Under the pieces are notes generated by a model, which saw nothing but the letters and a program-made list of their open reading frames with translations, was not told the DNA's origin and searched no databases. Made by a program: the position numbers and the translations under genes. A DNA stretch of 64,000 nucleotides from Bacteroidales bacterium (GTDB lineage Bacteria > Bacteroidota > Bacteroidia > Bacteroidales > WCHB1-69): assembly GCA_017525245.1 (NCBI GenBank), contig JAFXTE010000053.1, forward strand, positions 22,360 through 86,359, given 5' to 3'. Of this stretch, positions 36,332 to 49,550 are shown one piece after another. The first letter of the stretch is position 1. Each line of letters starts with the position of its first letter.

Positions 36332-39214
36332 ATGAAAAGCTTCTTTCGATATAGTACCGTCCTTTTTGCCCTGCTCATCCTGATGATTTCTTCCGGTGTG
36401 CAGCGGCCCGACCGGAATTTCCAACTCTTGGACGGAATGACCCTTGAGGAAAAAATCGCCCAGTTAATCATCATCCGCGTGAGCTCCACGGAAGACGAAA
36501 AATACAATCGCGAATTGGTGGAGAAGGTGAGGCGCATACAGCCCGGAGGTGTCTGCTTTTTCAAGGGAACGCCCAAGAGAGAGGCGCTTCTCACCAATCG
36601 GATACAGGCGGTGAGCAAAATCCAGATGTTTGTGGCTATTGACGGCGAGTGGGGCCCGGCAATGCGTCTCGACAGCTGCGTGGCTTTCCCGCGACAGATG
36701 ACCCTTGGCGCACTATCGGAAGAAAACGACTCGCTCATCTACCAGATGGGGCGCGAGATTGCCGAACAGTGCAAAGCCGTGGGCATCAACCTCAACTTCG
36801 CCCCTTGTATCGACATCAACAACAACAGCCGCAACCCTGTGATTAACAGCCGCTCCTTCGGTGAAAACCGCGACAAAGTATGCCGCAAGGCCGCCCTTTA
36901 CATGCACGGGATGCAGGACGGCGGCATCGTCACCTCCATCAAGCACTTCCCCGGTCACGGGGACACCGAGACCGACTCGCACCTCGGACTGCCCGTCATC
37001 CGCAAAAGCCGTATCGACCTCGATGAAATGGAGCTTTATCCTTATAGGCAGCTTATCAACGAAAACCCCGACATGGTGATGGTCGGACACCTTAATATTC
37101 CAGCACTCGACCCAGAACCCAATTCTGTCTCTTCCTTATCCTATCCTATTGTTTCTCAGCTTCTTAAAAAAGAATTGGGCTATAATGGGCTGATTATCAC
37201 CGATGGAATGGAGATGAAGGGAGTTCGCAACCAAAACCGTTTCGAAGGGGATGTGGAAATTCGCGCCCTGCTCGCCGGTGCCGATATCCTGCTGCTGCCT
37301 GGTGAAACCGATACCGTCATCGCGGCCATAAAACGAGCTGTGGAACAAGATGTTATTCCGGAAGAACTTATCAACGAACGATGCCTGCGGGTTCTCCAAT
37401 TCAAGGAAAATCACGGGATTACCAAATACACTCCCGCCAATATCTCGGCCATCCCGGGAAAACTGAACCGTTCCGAAGCGGTCTGGATTAACCGCCAATT
37501 GGAGGAAAAAGCTCTCACACTTTTGAAAAACGATGACAATATTCTCCCGTTGAACGCCAAAAATGCTGACAACACGGCGTTTTTGTGCGTGGACAGAAAA
37601 GCGTACAAGAACGAATACGAACAAATCGTGGGAGAGCGGCACATTCCTTTCTACTATATCGACAAAAAGGTGGCTGCCAAAGACCAGTCGGCAATTTTGG
37701 CGAAATTAGCTCCTTACAACCAGATTATTGTGGCGTTTGGCGGCTCCAACCAGCTAGGCGGCTCCAACTACGGCATCGACATGTCGTCTGTGCGTCTGCT
37801 CAACCGTCTTGCCAAGGAGAAATCCGTCATTCTGCTGCATCTCGGCAACCCATACGCCCTCAACGCTTTCGACTCGTTGAGCGACTATCGTGCGGTAATC
37901 GGTGCTTATCAATTCTCCCCTACCACTGTGGCGGCGGCCATGAAAGCTTGTTTCGGACAAATTGACTTTGAAGGCACCTTGCCGGTCAGCATCAATGGTT
38001 ACCCTGCGGGAAGCGGCATCCTGCCTTCAAAATCTTTCGATAATATTTCCGCTTTGCCTGACAAAATTACCCAGGAAATCGACAAAATTCTCCAAGATGG
38101 CATTAGCAACCGCATTTATCCGGGTTGTGCGGTAATCGCCCTCCATCACGGACAACCAGTCTATCAGAAGGTTTTCGGATATCTGGACTACAACAGGCAG
38201 GACAAAGTGACAAATCAAACACTGTATGATGTGGCTTCAGTCACAAAAGTGGCCGCTACCACATTGGCTGTCATGAAGTTGTATGACAACCACGAGATCC
38301 AGCTTTCGGACAAGATTGGCAAATATCTGCCCTATCTGGCTGGCACCGACAAAGCCAATCTTACGTTGGAAGAGTTGCTGACGCATACTTCCGGAATGCC
38401 GTCGTTTATTCCTTTCTACAAGTCGATAATGGGCGATGAACGGTATTTGCGGGCTTACAAAACCGAGCATTTCAACATTCAGGTGGCTGACCATCTCTAT
38501 CTGCGCAAAGACTATCCTGACACCATACGCTACAAGGTGGCTCACTGCAAATTGAAAGAAAAAAAGTACGAATACAGCGATTTGAACTTTTTCCTACTGA
38601 AAGACATGGTGGAAACCATCACTATGCAACCGATGGAAGAGTTTTTGGATAAGAATTTCTACCAGCCGATGGGTCTTTCGCACACGATGTTCCGTCCGTT
38701 GTCGAAAGGATTCCCTCGCAATGAAATCGCTCCGACGGAAGAGGATAAATTGTTCCGTAAACAGCTGGTACACGGCTATGTACACGACCAGACTTCCGCT
38801 TTGATGAACGGGAATGCCGGGAATGCCGGACTGTTCACCACCGCAGAAGAACTCGCTGCCATTTTCCTGATGATACAGAATGACGGTGTTTTCAATGCCC
38901 AGCGTTATTTGTCGGAAGCTACGGTGGAGGAGTTCACGAAAATGCGTCCGATGCATAATTGTCAAGTGCGCGGTCTCGGTTTCCATACCCCGAAAGCATC
39001 CGGAACATCATCCATTGTTCCCGCACAAGCGGACACACACATCTTCGGTCACCAGGGTTTTACCGGCACAGTGGTCTGGTGCGACCCGAAAGAGGAACTC
39101 ATTTTCGTGTTCCTCTCCAACCGAGTCTGTCCCAACGCCGAACCCAACAATCTGTCTAAGAGTGGAATAAGGCTGAAGGTGCATGAGCTTGTCTATAAGG
39201 GGATTGGGCGATGA
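36332..39214 (+). CDS. GH3 beta-N-acetylglucosaminidase fused to a serine hydrolase
   Basis: The 960-residue protein, from MKSFFRYS, has a signal peptide, a GH3 domain (about 20-360) with the NagZ-type motif KHFPGHGDTETDSH that marks N-acetyl-beta-glucosaminidases, a GH3 C-terminal-like domain (about 380-560) and a class C beta-lactamase-like domain (about 580-960) with the catalytic SVTK tetrad, YSDLN and a GHQGFTG box. The fusion probably acts on peptidoglycan or muropeptides in the periplasm, cutting sugar and peptide or ester bonds. It is followed 18 nt later by tsaB. Confidence 0.9.
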   Translation: MKSFFRYSTVLFALLILMISSGVQRPDRNFQLLDGMTLEEKIAQLIIIRVSSTEDEKYNRELVEKVRRIQPGGVCFFKGTPKREALLTNRIQAVSKIQMFVAIDGEWGPAMRLDSCVAFPRQMTLGALSEENDSLIYQMGREIAEQCKAVGINLNFAPCIDINNNSRNPVINSRSFGENRDKVCRKAALYMHGMQDGGIVTSIKHFPGHGDTETDSHLGLPVIRKSRIDLDEMELYPYRQLINENPDMVMVGHLNIPALDPEPNSVSSLSYPIVSQLLKKELGYNGLIITDGMEMKGVRNQNRFEGDVEIRALLAGADILLLPGETDTVIAAIKRAVEQDVIPEELINERCLRVLQFKENHGITKYTPANISAIPGKLNRSEAVWINRQLEEKALTLLKNDDNILPLNAKNADNTAFLCVDRKAYKNEYEQIVGERHIPFYYIDKKVAAKDQSAILAKLAPYNQIIVAFGGSNQLGGSNYGIDMSSVRLLNRLAKEKSVILLHLGNPYALNAFDSLSDYRAVIGAYQFSPTTVAAAMKACFGQIDFEGTLPVSINGYPAGSGILPSKSFDNISALPDKITQEIDKILQDGISNRIYPGCAVIALHHGQPVYQKVFGYLDYNRQDKVTNQTLYDVASVTKVAATTLAVMKLYDNHEIQLSDKIGKYLPYLAGTDKANLTLEELLTHTSGMPSFIPFYKSIMGDERYLRAYKTEHFNIQVADHLYLRKDYPDTIRYKVAHCKLKEKKYEYSDLNFFLLKDMVETITMQPMEEFLDKNFYQPMGLSHTMFRPLSKGFPRNEIAPTEEDKLFRKQLVHGYVHDQTSALMNGNAGNAGLFTTAEELAAIFLMIQNDGVFNAQRYLSEATVEEFTKMRPMHNCQVRGLGFHTPKASGTSSIVPAQADTHIFGHQGFTGTVVWCDPKEELIFVFLSNRVCPNAEPNNLSKSGIRLKVHELVYKGIGR

Positions 39215-39246
39215 ATGAACGATGAATGAGAGATGAATATGATGAA
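39211..39246. repeat. GATGAATGA tandem repeat spanning the tsaB start
   Basis: Imperfect GATGAATGA units run from the GH3 stop into the first codons of tsaB. Three in-frame ATGs result. Confidence 0.6.
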
Positions 39247-39946
39247 CCCTACAATATTATATATTGAAACAGCCACAGACGTGTGTTCTGTGGCGCTGTC
39301 GAAAGGCTCGGAGATTATCGGGCTGAGAGAGGAAGCCGGTGGCAACAACCACGCCAAGCACCTGCTGCCTTTCGTGGACGAAGTAATGAAGCAAGCAGGA
39401 ATAGGCATGAAGGAAATCAATGGTGTGGCCGTGAGCATCGGACCCGGCTCCTATACAGGATTGCGCATCGGGGTCTCCACGGCGAAAGGCATCGCCTACA
39501 CCGCCGGCATTCCTGTGATGGCCGTCAGCACGTTGGAAAGTATCGCACAGGGAACCAAAACGTTATGGGCAGAATCCTCATCGGAACAGCCACAAATCGT
39601 CCCGATGATTGATGCCCGACGTATGGAGGTCTTCACCACCCGCTACAGCTTCGACATGCAGTCTTTGGAAGAGATCTCTTCAAAAATTGTGGATGAAAAC
39701 ACCTTCGCAGAACTTCTTTCGAAGGAAAACGTGCTGTTTTGCGGCAACGGGATGCCCAAATGTAAGGAAATCCTTTCCGCTTTCCCCAACGCCAAATTCA
39801 TGGATGCCCCCATCTCCGCCAAAAACATGCTTCCCGCTGCCCTCATAAAGTGGCAAAAGCAAGAGTTTGAGGACGTTGCCTACTTCGAACCGTTCTACCT
39901 GAAGGAATATGTGGCGGCCAAACCTGTCGTGAAAGGACTTAAATAG
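39233..39946 (+). CDS. tsaB: tRNA threonylcarbamoyladenosine protein TsaB
   Basis: The 237-residue protein has an ASKHA fold with ILYIETATDVCSVAL, NNHAKHLLPFVDEV and the GPGSYTGLRIGVSTAKG signature (about 70-86). It partners TsaD and TsaE in making t6A on ANN-decoding tRNAs. The start could be 39233, 39239 or 39242, all inside a short tandem repeat; MNPTILYIET from 39242 fits the family best. Confidence 0.94.
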   Translation: MNMMNPTILYIETATDVCSVALSKGSEIIGLREEAGGNNHAKHLLPFVDEVMKQAGIGMKEINGVAVSIGPGSYTGLRIGVSTAKGIAYTAGIPVMAVSTLESIAQGTKTLWAESSSEQPQIVPMIDARRMEVFTTRYSFDMQSLEEISSKIVDENTFAELLSKENVLFCGNGMPKCKEILSAFPNAKFMDAPISAKNMLPAALIKWQKQEFEDVAYFEPFYLKEYVAAKPVVKGLK

Positions 39947-39986
39947 TTAGCAGTTAATAGTTAATACGAAAAGCCCCAATAATAGT

Positions 39987-40026
39987 AAATGAATGGACGA
40001 TGAATGGACGATGAATGGACGACGAA
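39987..40026. repeat. ATGAATGGACG tandem repeat
   Basis: Three 11-nt copies of ATGAATGGACG follow tsaB. A separate TTAGCAGTTAATAGTTAATA repeat lies at 39946-39964. Confidence 0.75.
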
Positions 40027-40145
40027 ACATTCGAAGCACCATATATAAAACTGGCAAGATACAAACGAAGAACGAAAATACAAAAGCAGACTATCCAACA
40101 GACAAACCCCAAGTCCAAAAAGGGCTGAAAGCCCTCCCTTTGTTA

Positions 40146-40203
40146 ACCTATGGTGAACGAAGTGAGCCATAGGACGACAGCAGGCAAATGAAGTGAGCCA
40201 TAG
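40146..40203. repeat. CCTATGG...CCATAGG inverted and direct repeats
   Basis: CCTATGG and CCATAGG pair across 13 nt, and GAAGTGAGCCATAG occurs twice (about 40160 and 40190). It lies directly before the Usp gene and is preceded by an AGGGCT-GAA-AGCCCT hairpin (about 40122-40137). Confidence 0.6.
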
Positions 40204-40217
40204 AAAAAACGACAAGC

Positions 40218-41060
40218 ATGGAAGTACACGAACCGATAAAACGAGACCGTAACCTGAACATCACGGTGATAGCCGACAATTCCGCATTCGGGCGGACGGC
40301 GGCACGGCACGGCGTGCAACTCGCCGAGGTGTTCCAGGCCTCGCTGACGGTCATGGCCAACTTCGACTTCCATTTGCCCGACAAAACCTCAAAACCCGAA
40401 GAAAAGTTCATTGATGAACTCAAAAACATCGTCCTAAATGCCAAAAACGGTCAGGTAATCTCCGACTATGTGTTTCCGGAGACGCTTTTCCGTTATGCGG
40501 AAGAACACAACACAGCTATGTTCGTCATCGGGGTGGACAAAACTAAGAAAGAGGGATTCTTCAACGTCAAGAAAGCCATCAAACTGATTCGGCAGTCGCG
40601 GTTCCCCGTGATGACTGTCACAACCGATCATACAGACACGACTTGCTACAAGCACATTTTACTGCCTTTGGACATTGAGCGACAGAACAAGGAGAAAGCG
40701 TTGTGGGCTGGCTATTTCAGTCGGTTTTACGGTTCGGGCATCCACATTCTCTATCCGAAATATAAAGACGAAGGATTAGCAAAGTTGGTCAATGACAACG
40801 TGGCTTTTGTGGAGAAGTTGTACGAAAATCTGGAGGTTACATACGAAAAACACGAAACCCAGCCGCAAAGTTATTTGGATGCCTACGCTTTGGGATTTGC
40901 CCCGCAAGTGAATGCAGGCGCCTCCGTCATCATGATGACCCGCTACTACACCCTCGGTGATGTGCTGACGGGTCCCCGCGAGCGCAAAATCATCGGCAGT
41001 TCGGAATTGCCGATTCTCTGTATCAACCAGCGGGACGATCTGTACGTATTATGCACGTAG
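40218..41060 (+). CDS. Universal stress protein (UspA-like, tandem)
   Basis: The 280-residue protein shows two Usp-like units (about 12-140 and 145-280): NITVIADNSAFGRTAARHGVQLAEVF with MFVIGVDK, then YKHILLPLDIERQNKEKALWA with a GSSELPILCINQ ending. Usp proteins bind nucleotides or sense stress; no clear G-2x-G-9x-G ATP motif is seen. It is a single gene ended by a bidirectional terminator shared with ilvE. Confidence 0.75.
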   Translation: MEVHEPIKRDRNLNITVIADNSAFGRTAARHGVQLAEVFQASLTVMANFDFHLPDKTSKPEEKFIDELKNIVLNAKNGQVISDYVFPETLFRYAEEHNTAMFVIGVDKTKKEGFFNVKKAIKLIRQSRFPVMTVTTDHTDTTCYKHILLPLDIERQNKEKALWAGYFSRFYGSGIHILYPKYKDEGLAKLVNDNVAFVEKLYENLEVTYEKHETQPQSYLDAYALGFAPQVNAGASVIMMTRYYTLGDVLTGPRERKIIGSSELPILCINQRDDLYVLCT

Positions 41061-41123
41061 TCTATCTCCCTTAAAAACGGAATACACCCAAAAGTCTTAA
41101 GTCCCAAGTCTTAAGTCTAAACG

Positions 41124-41154
41124 AAAAAAGGACGCCTTTCGACGTCCTTTTTTT
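41124..41154. terminator. Bidirectional terminator between the Usp gene and ilvE
   Basis: AGGACG and CGTCCTT pair, with A-runs on the left and T-runs on the right, so it can serve both convergent genes. An AAGTCTTAAGTC tandem repeat lies just before it (41094-41119). Confidence 0.8.
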
Positions 41155-41173
41155 GTTAGTTTGAAGCAACCGA

Positions 41174-42196
41174 TTAGCAGTCCACGATGGTACACCAACC
41201 GAATTTGTCTTCGATTTCGCCGTATTGGATACCCATAAGGTATTCGCGCATTTTGATGCACCACGGACCGGGTTTGCCGTCTTTGGAGATGACATATTCC
41301 TTGCCAGTCTCTCTGTCCTGAATCTTGTGGATGGGGGAGATGACAGCGGCGGTACCGCAAGCGCCGGCTTCCTCAAAGGTGTCGATCTCATCGAGTCTGA
41401 CGTGGCGTCTTTCGACAACGAGACCAAGATCCTCAGCGATGGTGCGAAGGCTCATGTTAGTGATGGAAGGCAGGATGGAGCCGGAATCGGGAGTCACATA
41501 CTTGCCGTCCTTGATACCAAAGAAGTTAGCGGGACCAGCCTCATCGATGAAGGTCTTCGTTTTGGCATCAGCAAAGATGGAGGCGCTGAAGCCTTCCTTA
41601 TGGGCGCGTTCGCCAGCGCGGAGGGAAGCGGCGTAGTTGCCACCGACCTTCACGTGACCGGTGCCCAGAGGAGCTGCACGGTCATAATCTTTGGCAATCT
41701 GCATGTCAGTGGGTTTGAAACCTTCCTTGAAATAAGGTCCGACAGGCATCACGAAGACGATGAAGAGGTATTCGTCAGCGGGTTTCACACCGATAGTGGC
41801 GCCAGTACCGATAAGCAGCGGACGAATGTAAAGGGAACCCTCGGTGCCGTAAGGCGGAATGTATTCTGCGTTGGCCTTGATTACCATCTCCAATGCATCG
41901 AAGAACAATTTCTCCGGGATGGGAGCCAACATGATGGTGTCAGCGGAGTTGTTGAGTCGTTTCCAGTTCTCTTCCCAACGGAACAAACGCACTTTACCGT
42001 CTTTGCCGCGGAAGGCTTTCATGCCCTCAAAAGCCTCCTGACCGTAGTGCAGGCAGGAAGCCGCCATGTGCATCGGAATGTACTCGTCAGAGCTCAATTC
42101 CAGTTTTCCCCACTCGCCGTTTCTGAAATAGCAGCGGACATTGTAGTCGGTTTTCATATAACCGAATGAAAGGTTTTTCCAATCGATATTTTTCAT
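41174..42196 (-). CDS. ilvE: Branched-chain amino acid aminotransferase
   Basis: The 340-residue class IV PLP aminotransferase has the LHYGQEAFEGMKAFRG motif, the PLP lysine in GHVKVGGNYAASLRA (about 180), EAGPANFFGI and GTAAVISPI. It performs the last step of Ile, Leu and Val synthesis or the first step of their breakdown. The length and motifs fit the bacterial type II IlvE. apt ends 25 nt upstream on the same strand. Confidence 0.95.
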   Translation of the reverse strand: MKNIDWKNLSFGYMKTDYNVRCYFRNGEWGKLELSSDEYIPMHMAASCLHYGQEAFEGMKAFRGKDGKVRLFRWEENWKRLNNSADTIMLAPIPEKLFFDALEMVIKANAEYIPPYGTEGSLYIRPLLIGTGATIGVKPADEYLFIVFVMPVGPYFKEGFKPTDMQIAKDYDRAAPLGTGHVKVGGNYAASLRAGERAHKEGFSASIFADAKTKTFIDEAGPANFFGIKDGKYVTPDSGSILPSITNMSLRTIAEDLGLVVERRHVRLDEIDTFEEAGACGTAAVISPIHKIQDRETGKEYVISKDGKPGPWCIKMREYLMGIQYGEIEDKFGWCTIVDC

Positions 42197-42220
42197 AAAA
42201 AATGTATTTGATTAGTTGAT

Positions 42221-42733
42221 TTATACTGTTAATAAGCTGTCAATGGAATATTTGGACAGTTTTTTGCGGCCTTTCAATGCTTCGAGTTCCATCAGGAAGA
42301 GCAGATGGATGTCTTTGGGGTGGAAGTGGTTGACAAGGTTCACGGCTGCGGTCATGGAGCCGCCGGTGGCCAGCACATCGTCAATGATGAGCACATTTTG
42401 ATTTTCGGCCATCGCGTCGGTGTGGATTTCCATTGTAGCGCTGCCATATTCGAGTAGATAAGTCTCCTGGTAGGTTTTGAATGGAAGTTTTCCTTTTTTA
42501 CGTACTGGGACAAAAGGGACACCCAATTGGAATGCAAGATTTGTGCCGAAGAAAAAACCGCGTGACTCAAGGGCGACCACCACATCAGGCTCGAACTTCT
42601 TAGCTATCTGCACCATAGTATTGATAGTCTCGCGGTATGCTTGCGGGTCATTGAGCAAAGTGGTAATGTCATAGAACTGAATTCCGGGTGTCGGAAAGTC
42701 AGGAACCACACGAATTTTCTCCTTGATATTCAT
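42221..42733 (-). CDS. apt: Adenine phosphoribosyltransferase
   Basis: The 170-residue protein, from MNIKEKIRV, has the APRT opening VPDFPTPGIQFYDITTLL, the VALESRGFFFG loop, and the PRPP-binding VLIIDDVLATGGSM. It salvages adenine to AMP. The start at 42733 gives the usual length; the longer frame upstream runs through the promoter. It may be co-transcribed with ilvE. Confidence 0.95.
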   Translation of the reverse strand: MNIKEKIRVVPDFPTPGIQFYDITTLLNDPQAYRETINTMVQIAKKFEPDVVVALESRGFFFGTNLAFQLGVPFVPVRKKGKLPFKTYQETYLLEYGSATMEIHTDAMAENQNVLIIDDVLATGGSMTAAVNLVNHFHPKDIHLLFLMELEALKGRKKLSKYSIDSLLTV

Positions 42734-42760
42734 CACTTTTTCTGTCCAAAAAATTTTGCA

Positions 42761-42768
42761 CAAAAGTA
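42761..42768 (-). promoter_or_regulatory. Promoter -7 box of apt
   Basis: The minus strand reads TACTTTTG 27 nt before the apt start. Confidence 0.5.
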
Positions 42769-42782
42769 CACTTTTTTTTAAA

Positions 42783-42818
42783 ACAAAAAAGGTGTTCTTG
42801 CGGAACACCTTTTTTTTC
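42783..42818 (-). terminator. Terminator of the small lipoprotein gene
   Basis: GGTGTTC and GAACACC pair around TTGCG, flanked by A- and T-runs, 18 nt beyond the gene's 3' end. Confidence 0.85.
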
Positions 42819-42835
42819 AGATATTTTTGAAAAGA

Positions 42836-43204
42836 TTATCTTTTCTTTTTACCGCTGTTAACAATAGCGTTGGTGGTTTCCTTTTCAGCTTTGTCGATAG
42901 CTGTGTTAGCCACGTTGGTAGCAGCTTTCTCAGCACGATCTTTCACTGAAGTGTTATTGTCAACTTTTTGAACATTCGCTTGAGGAGCAGGCGTTTGTTT
43001 CTTTGCGGTTGTATTGGTCTTCTTCGCGGGAGCGGCTTGAGCGACGGGCTCTTCAGCGACGGGCTCTTCCACTACTTCAGCGACTTCCTCGACAACTTCC
43101 TCAACGGGAACACTGTCAACCAAAGCTTCGGGTTCGGCTTGTTTCTTGTTACCACAGGCGAAGAAAAGACCTGCGCATAATACTGCTAAAAATACTTTTT
43201 TCAT
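42836..43204 (-). CDS. Small Glu/Ala/Val-rich lipoprotein
   Basis: The 122-residue protein has a signal sequence with Cys near residue 17 (LFFACGNK), a low-complexity acidic middle (about 30-60, repeated VEEV and VAEEPVAQ) and a Lys/Ala-rich tail ending GKKKR. I do not recognise a family. It resembles elongated periplasmic spacers, but this is inference. It is followed by a strong terminator and lies 36 nt downstream of another lipoprotein gene. Confidence 0.7.
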   Translation of the reverse strand: MKKVFLAVLCAGLFFACGNKKQAEPEALVDSVPVEEVVEEVAEVVEEPVAEEPVAQAAPAKKTNTTAKKQTPAPQANVQKVDNNTSVKDRAEKAATNVANTAIDKAEKETTNAIVNSGKKKR

Positions 43205-43240
43205 TTTATTCTAAGTTTTAAATGATATTGTTCGGGTTAA

Positions 43241-43762
43241 TTACTTGGCGGGAACGTAGGTCAAAGTGAATGAGCAGGTTTGTTTTGCAGGGTTCTCATC
43301 ATCATTGATGGTGCATTTAATTCTCAGCTCATTCTCGGTGAGAGAAAGAATTTGACAATATTCAGCAGCTTCATCATAGAAGAAGGGGATTTGCAGAGTG
43401 ATGTATTCAGGATTCTCGGTCTTGTCAAATGACCAGTTACCAAGAGAAGTCTCAGCTCTGTAAGCATCGCCGTCAAAATCTTCAGCGGCCACAACTTTAC
43501 CGGGTTTCACAATTTCGCTACCATTCTCATTGAAAGCAATGATATAAGCGGCTTCAAAATCATAAAGATAACCGTCGTTGATCAGGTCAGCGGCAAAAGA
43601 ACCATCCAACATTTGATATGCCGGAGCAGAAGTTGCGGAAGAAAGCACCCAACCATTCTTTTGGGTCAAAAGTTCGGTAGCGGTTTTTTCATTACCACCA
43701 CAGCTTGAGAAACTTACAACAAACAGGGCTGCAATAGCCAGTACGCTTAATACTTTTTTCAT
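43241..43762 (-). CDS. Hypothetical lipoprotein
   Basis: The 173-residue protein has a lipoprotein signal ending SFSSCGGNE (Cys21), so it is probably membrane-anchored. The mature part looks beta-rich, with GWVLSSATSAPAYQ, a central acidic EDFDGDAYRAE and a final TCSFTLTYVPAK, suggesting a lipocalin-like or DUF-type sandwich. No family is recognised. It has its own -7 box and may be co-transcribed with the next small lipoprotein. Confidence 0.7.
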   Translation of the reverse strand: MKKVLSVLAIAALFVVSFSSCGGNEKTATELLTQKNGWVLSSATSAPAYQMLDGSFAADLINDGYLYDFEAAYIIAFNENGSEIVKPGKVVAAEDFDGDAYRAETSLGNWSFDKTENPEYITLQIPFFYDEAAEYCQILSLTENELRIKCTINDDENPAKQTCSFTLTYVPAK

Positions 43763-43830
43763 TTTTTTGAATTTTTTTGGGTTAATAAATTTATTTTTTG
43801 AATTATTATTTCGCCTTTTATTCCAAGGCG

Positions 43831-43838
43831 CAAAAATA
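43831..43838 (-). promoter_or_regulatory. Promoter -7 box of the lipoprotein genes
   Basis: The minus strand reads TATTTTTG 68 nt before the start of the 173-residue lipoprotein. Confidence 0.45.
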
Positions 43839-43937
43839 TATTTTTTTCAAACGGTGATGTCTTAAAAATTCTTAAAAATACTTTTTTAGTTTTTTTTTCA
43901 AAAAAACACGCATTAGACAACACGCAATTGCCAAAAT

Positions 43938-47882
<3,945 letters not shown>

Positions 47883-48419
47883 TTAGAACGTATAGCGCAC
47901 GCCAACATTTAAGCTCCAGTCGAAATAATTATCGGCAACATCATCGGTGAAGAGCATTCCGTAACCGGGTCGGAAGTCGAACTGCAGCGTCAGCGGAATG
48001 TTGAACTTGTACTCCAGACCAAAGATGCCGTTCACACCGAACTTGCCGTAATCACGATACCGGGTATTATAAAACCAGCTGTCATAACCGGCCCAGTACC
48101 AGGAGTAGCCCAAGCTGAGCCCCCCGCCGATAAATCCGTAGAGACCTTTGGTAAAGTGACCTTCGTACATTAGATTGGGATTAATCTCCAAAGAAGAGAT
48201 CCCCCTAGCATGGACATAGTAATTGGAACCAATGGTGTATTTGTAGCCGAAATCAAGCTGCAAGGCCAGATGGTTTGTGAAGAAGGTCTTATAGGAAAAA
48301 GCTTCAAAATTGCCGGCAGTAACGCCGATGCTGTGCTTGTACGGGGCCTGGGCGAAAACACCGCCTGCCATTACCATAACAAGAAAGAAAAGGATTACAT
48401 GATTCTTGAAATTTTTCAT
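47883..48419 (-). CDS. Outer membrane beta-barrel protein, hypothetical
   Basis: The 178-residue protein, from MKNFKNHVI, has a signal peptide (to about FAQA, residue 24) and alternating aromatic beta strands (GVTAGNFEAFSYKTFF, LALQLDFGYKY, LQFDFRPGYGM) ending in VGVRYTF with a terminal Phe, as outer membrane barrels do. It resembles OmpW/OMP_b-brl proteins in size. The function is unknown. It lies 36 nt before the beta-galactosidase start on the same strand, possibly an operon. Confidence 0.75.
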   Translation of the reverse strand: MKNFKNHVILFFLVMVMAGGVFAQAPYKHSIGVTAGNFEAFSYKTFFTNHLALQLDFGYKYTIGSNYYVHARGISSLEINPNLMYEGHFTKGLYGFIGGGLSLGYSWYWAGYDSWFYNTRYRDYGKFGVNGIFGLEYKFNIPLTLQFDFRPGYGMLFTDDVADNYFDWSLNVGVRYTF

Positions 48420-48452
48420 AATATGTATATTTTGGTTATACTTTTGTCGATG

Positions 48453-48460
48453 CAAAATTA
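48453..48460 (-). promoter_or_regulatory. Promoter -7 box of the barrel protein gene
   Basis: The minus strand reads TAATTTTG 33 nt before the start. Confidence 0.4.
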
Positions 48461-48505
48461 CTTTTTTTCGGCAATTGAGAGATGGTTGTTTGAATAATAG
48501 TTAAA

Positions 48506-49546
48506 TCAATCGTTCTTTGATTTTGACTTCATATATGGCATCAGGTACTTCCGCAAATCCACTCGCCACAACTGTGCGGGAAAGTCGAAGGTGAGACCCA
48601 TTCGGGTGGTATGGAAATGTTCACTGGTGAGATAGAAATCCAATCCGTTAGACGTGGCAATGGCCTCAATTTGCGCCTTGGTTCCGGAAGGAAAGTCCAA
48701 CCGCCGTTTGTTGCCGGAGAAGAAATGGTCGTCCTTGTAGTCATATAATAATATAAGGAAAGGATGCAACGCGGAGAAAAGGTTCTTTCTGTCATAATCG
48801 TAACCGCAAAGAACAATATGTTGGTATTCAGGAATATACGTTGCGCCAGTAATCAATCCCTTGGTGTTGTAGGTGTCGCGTCGATGTGCCATATAGGCTC
48901 CGGGCGTTTTTGGGAGACTGTAAACGGTGGTCTGCGCGGAAACCCATTGTTTGGTAAAGAGATAGATGCTGTCGTCCAAGACAATGAAGGCCTCGCAATC
49001 AAAGTCGGTGGCTTGCAGATGAGCTGTGAAATCGGTTTGGTCTTCGTACGAGAACCGTATTGTATCTATCTGAAACACTTTGTTTTCCAGAGATTCTTTG
49101 CTCACTCGTAGAATCCGGAGATTTTTCCTGTTTCCGCGATTGTTGCCGAAATCTCCGAAATACAAGTAGAGACTGTCCTGAGCAATTTCCTCGGTATCTT
49201 GATTTTTGATTCTTTTGATACACAACGCATCCGTTATGGATGCATTTGTACTGTCAATCAGATAGATGCAATTGTTTACGTGGTCGTTATAAGTCCAAAA
49301 ACCGTTTCGCCAATAGAACAGAGAGGAGGAACCCTCTACTAAAGAGTCCAGCGTGCCTAAAACTTCAGCTTTGAGCGTCGTGTGGGCGTATTTGCAGCTG
49401 CCGTCGTTGAGGTTGGCTTTGGAATCAAAGTTGGTAGCCGATGTATCCGTGCAGCCGCACATCGGAGGTTGACACCATCCCACAGATGTGATTAATAAAC
49501 AAGACAGAAGGAGTAGGGTATGTCCGGTGATTATATTTTTTTTCAT
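48506..49546 (-). CDS. Secreted beta-propeller-like protein, hypothetical
   Basis: The 346-residue protein, from MKKNIITGH, has a signal peptide (to about residue 25) and then the CGCTDTSATNFDSKA segment with DGSCKY, a small Cys-rich motif common in secreted Bacteroidota proteins. The rest (about 55-340) has repeated beta elements such as LYLYFGDFGNNRG and DSIYLFTKQW, suggesting a propeller. The function is unknown. It is a single gene with its own promoter. Confidence 0.65.
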   Translation of the reverse strand: MKKNIITGHTLLLLSCLLITSVGWCQPPMCGCTDTSATNFDSKANLNDGSCKYAHTTLKAEVLGTLDSLVEGSSSLFYWRNGFWTYNDHVNNCIYLIDSTNASITDALCIKRIKNQDTEEIAQDSLYLYFGDFGNNRGNRKNLRILRVSKESLENKVFQIDTIRFSYEDQTDFTAHLQATDFDCEAFIVLDDSIYLFTKQWVSAQTTVYSLPKTPGAYMAHRRDTYNTKGLITGATYIPEYQHIVLCGYDYDRKNLFSALHPFLILLYDYKDDHFFSGNKRRLDFPSGTKAQIEAIATSNGLDFYLTSEHFHTTRMGLTFDFPAQLWRVDLRKYLMPYMKSKSKND

Positions 49547-49550
49547 AGTG

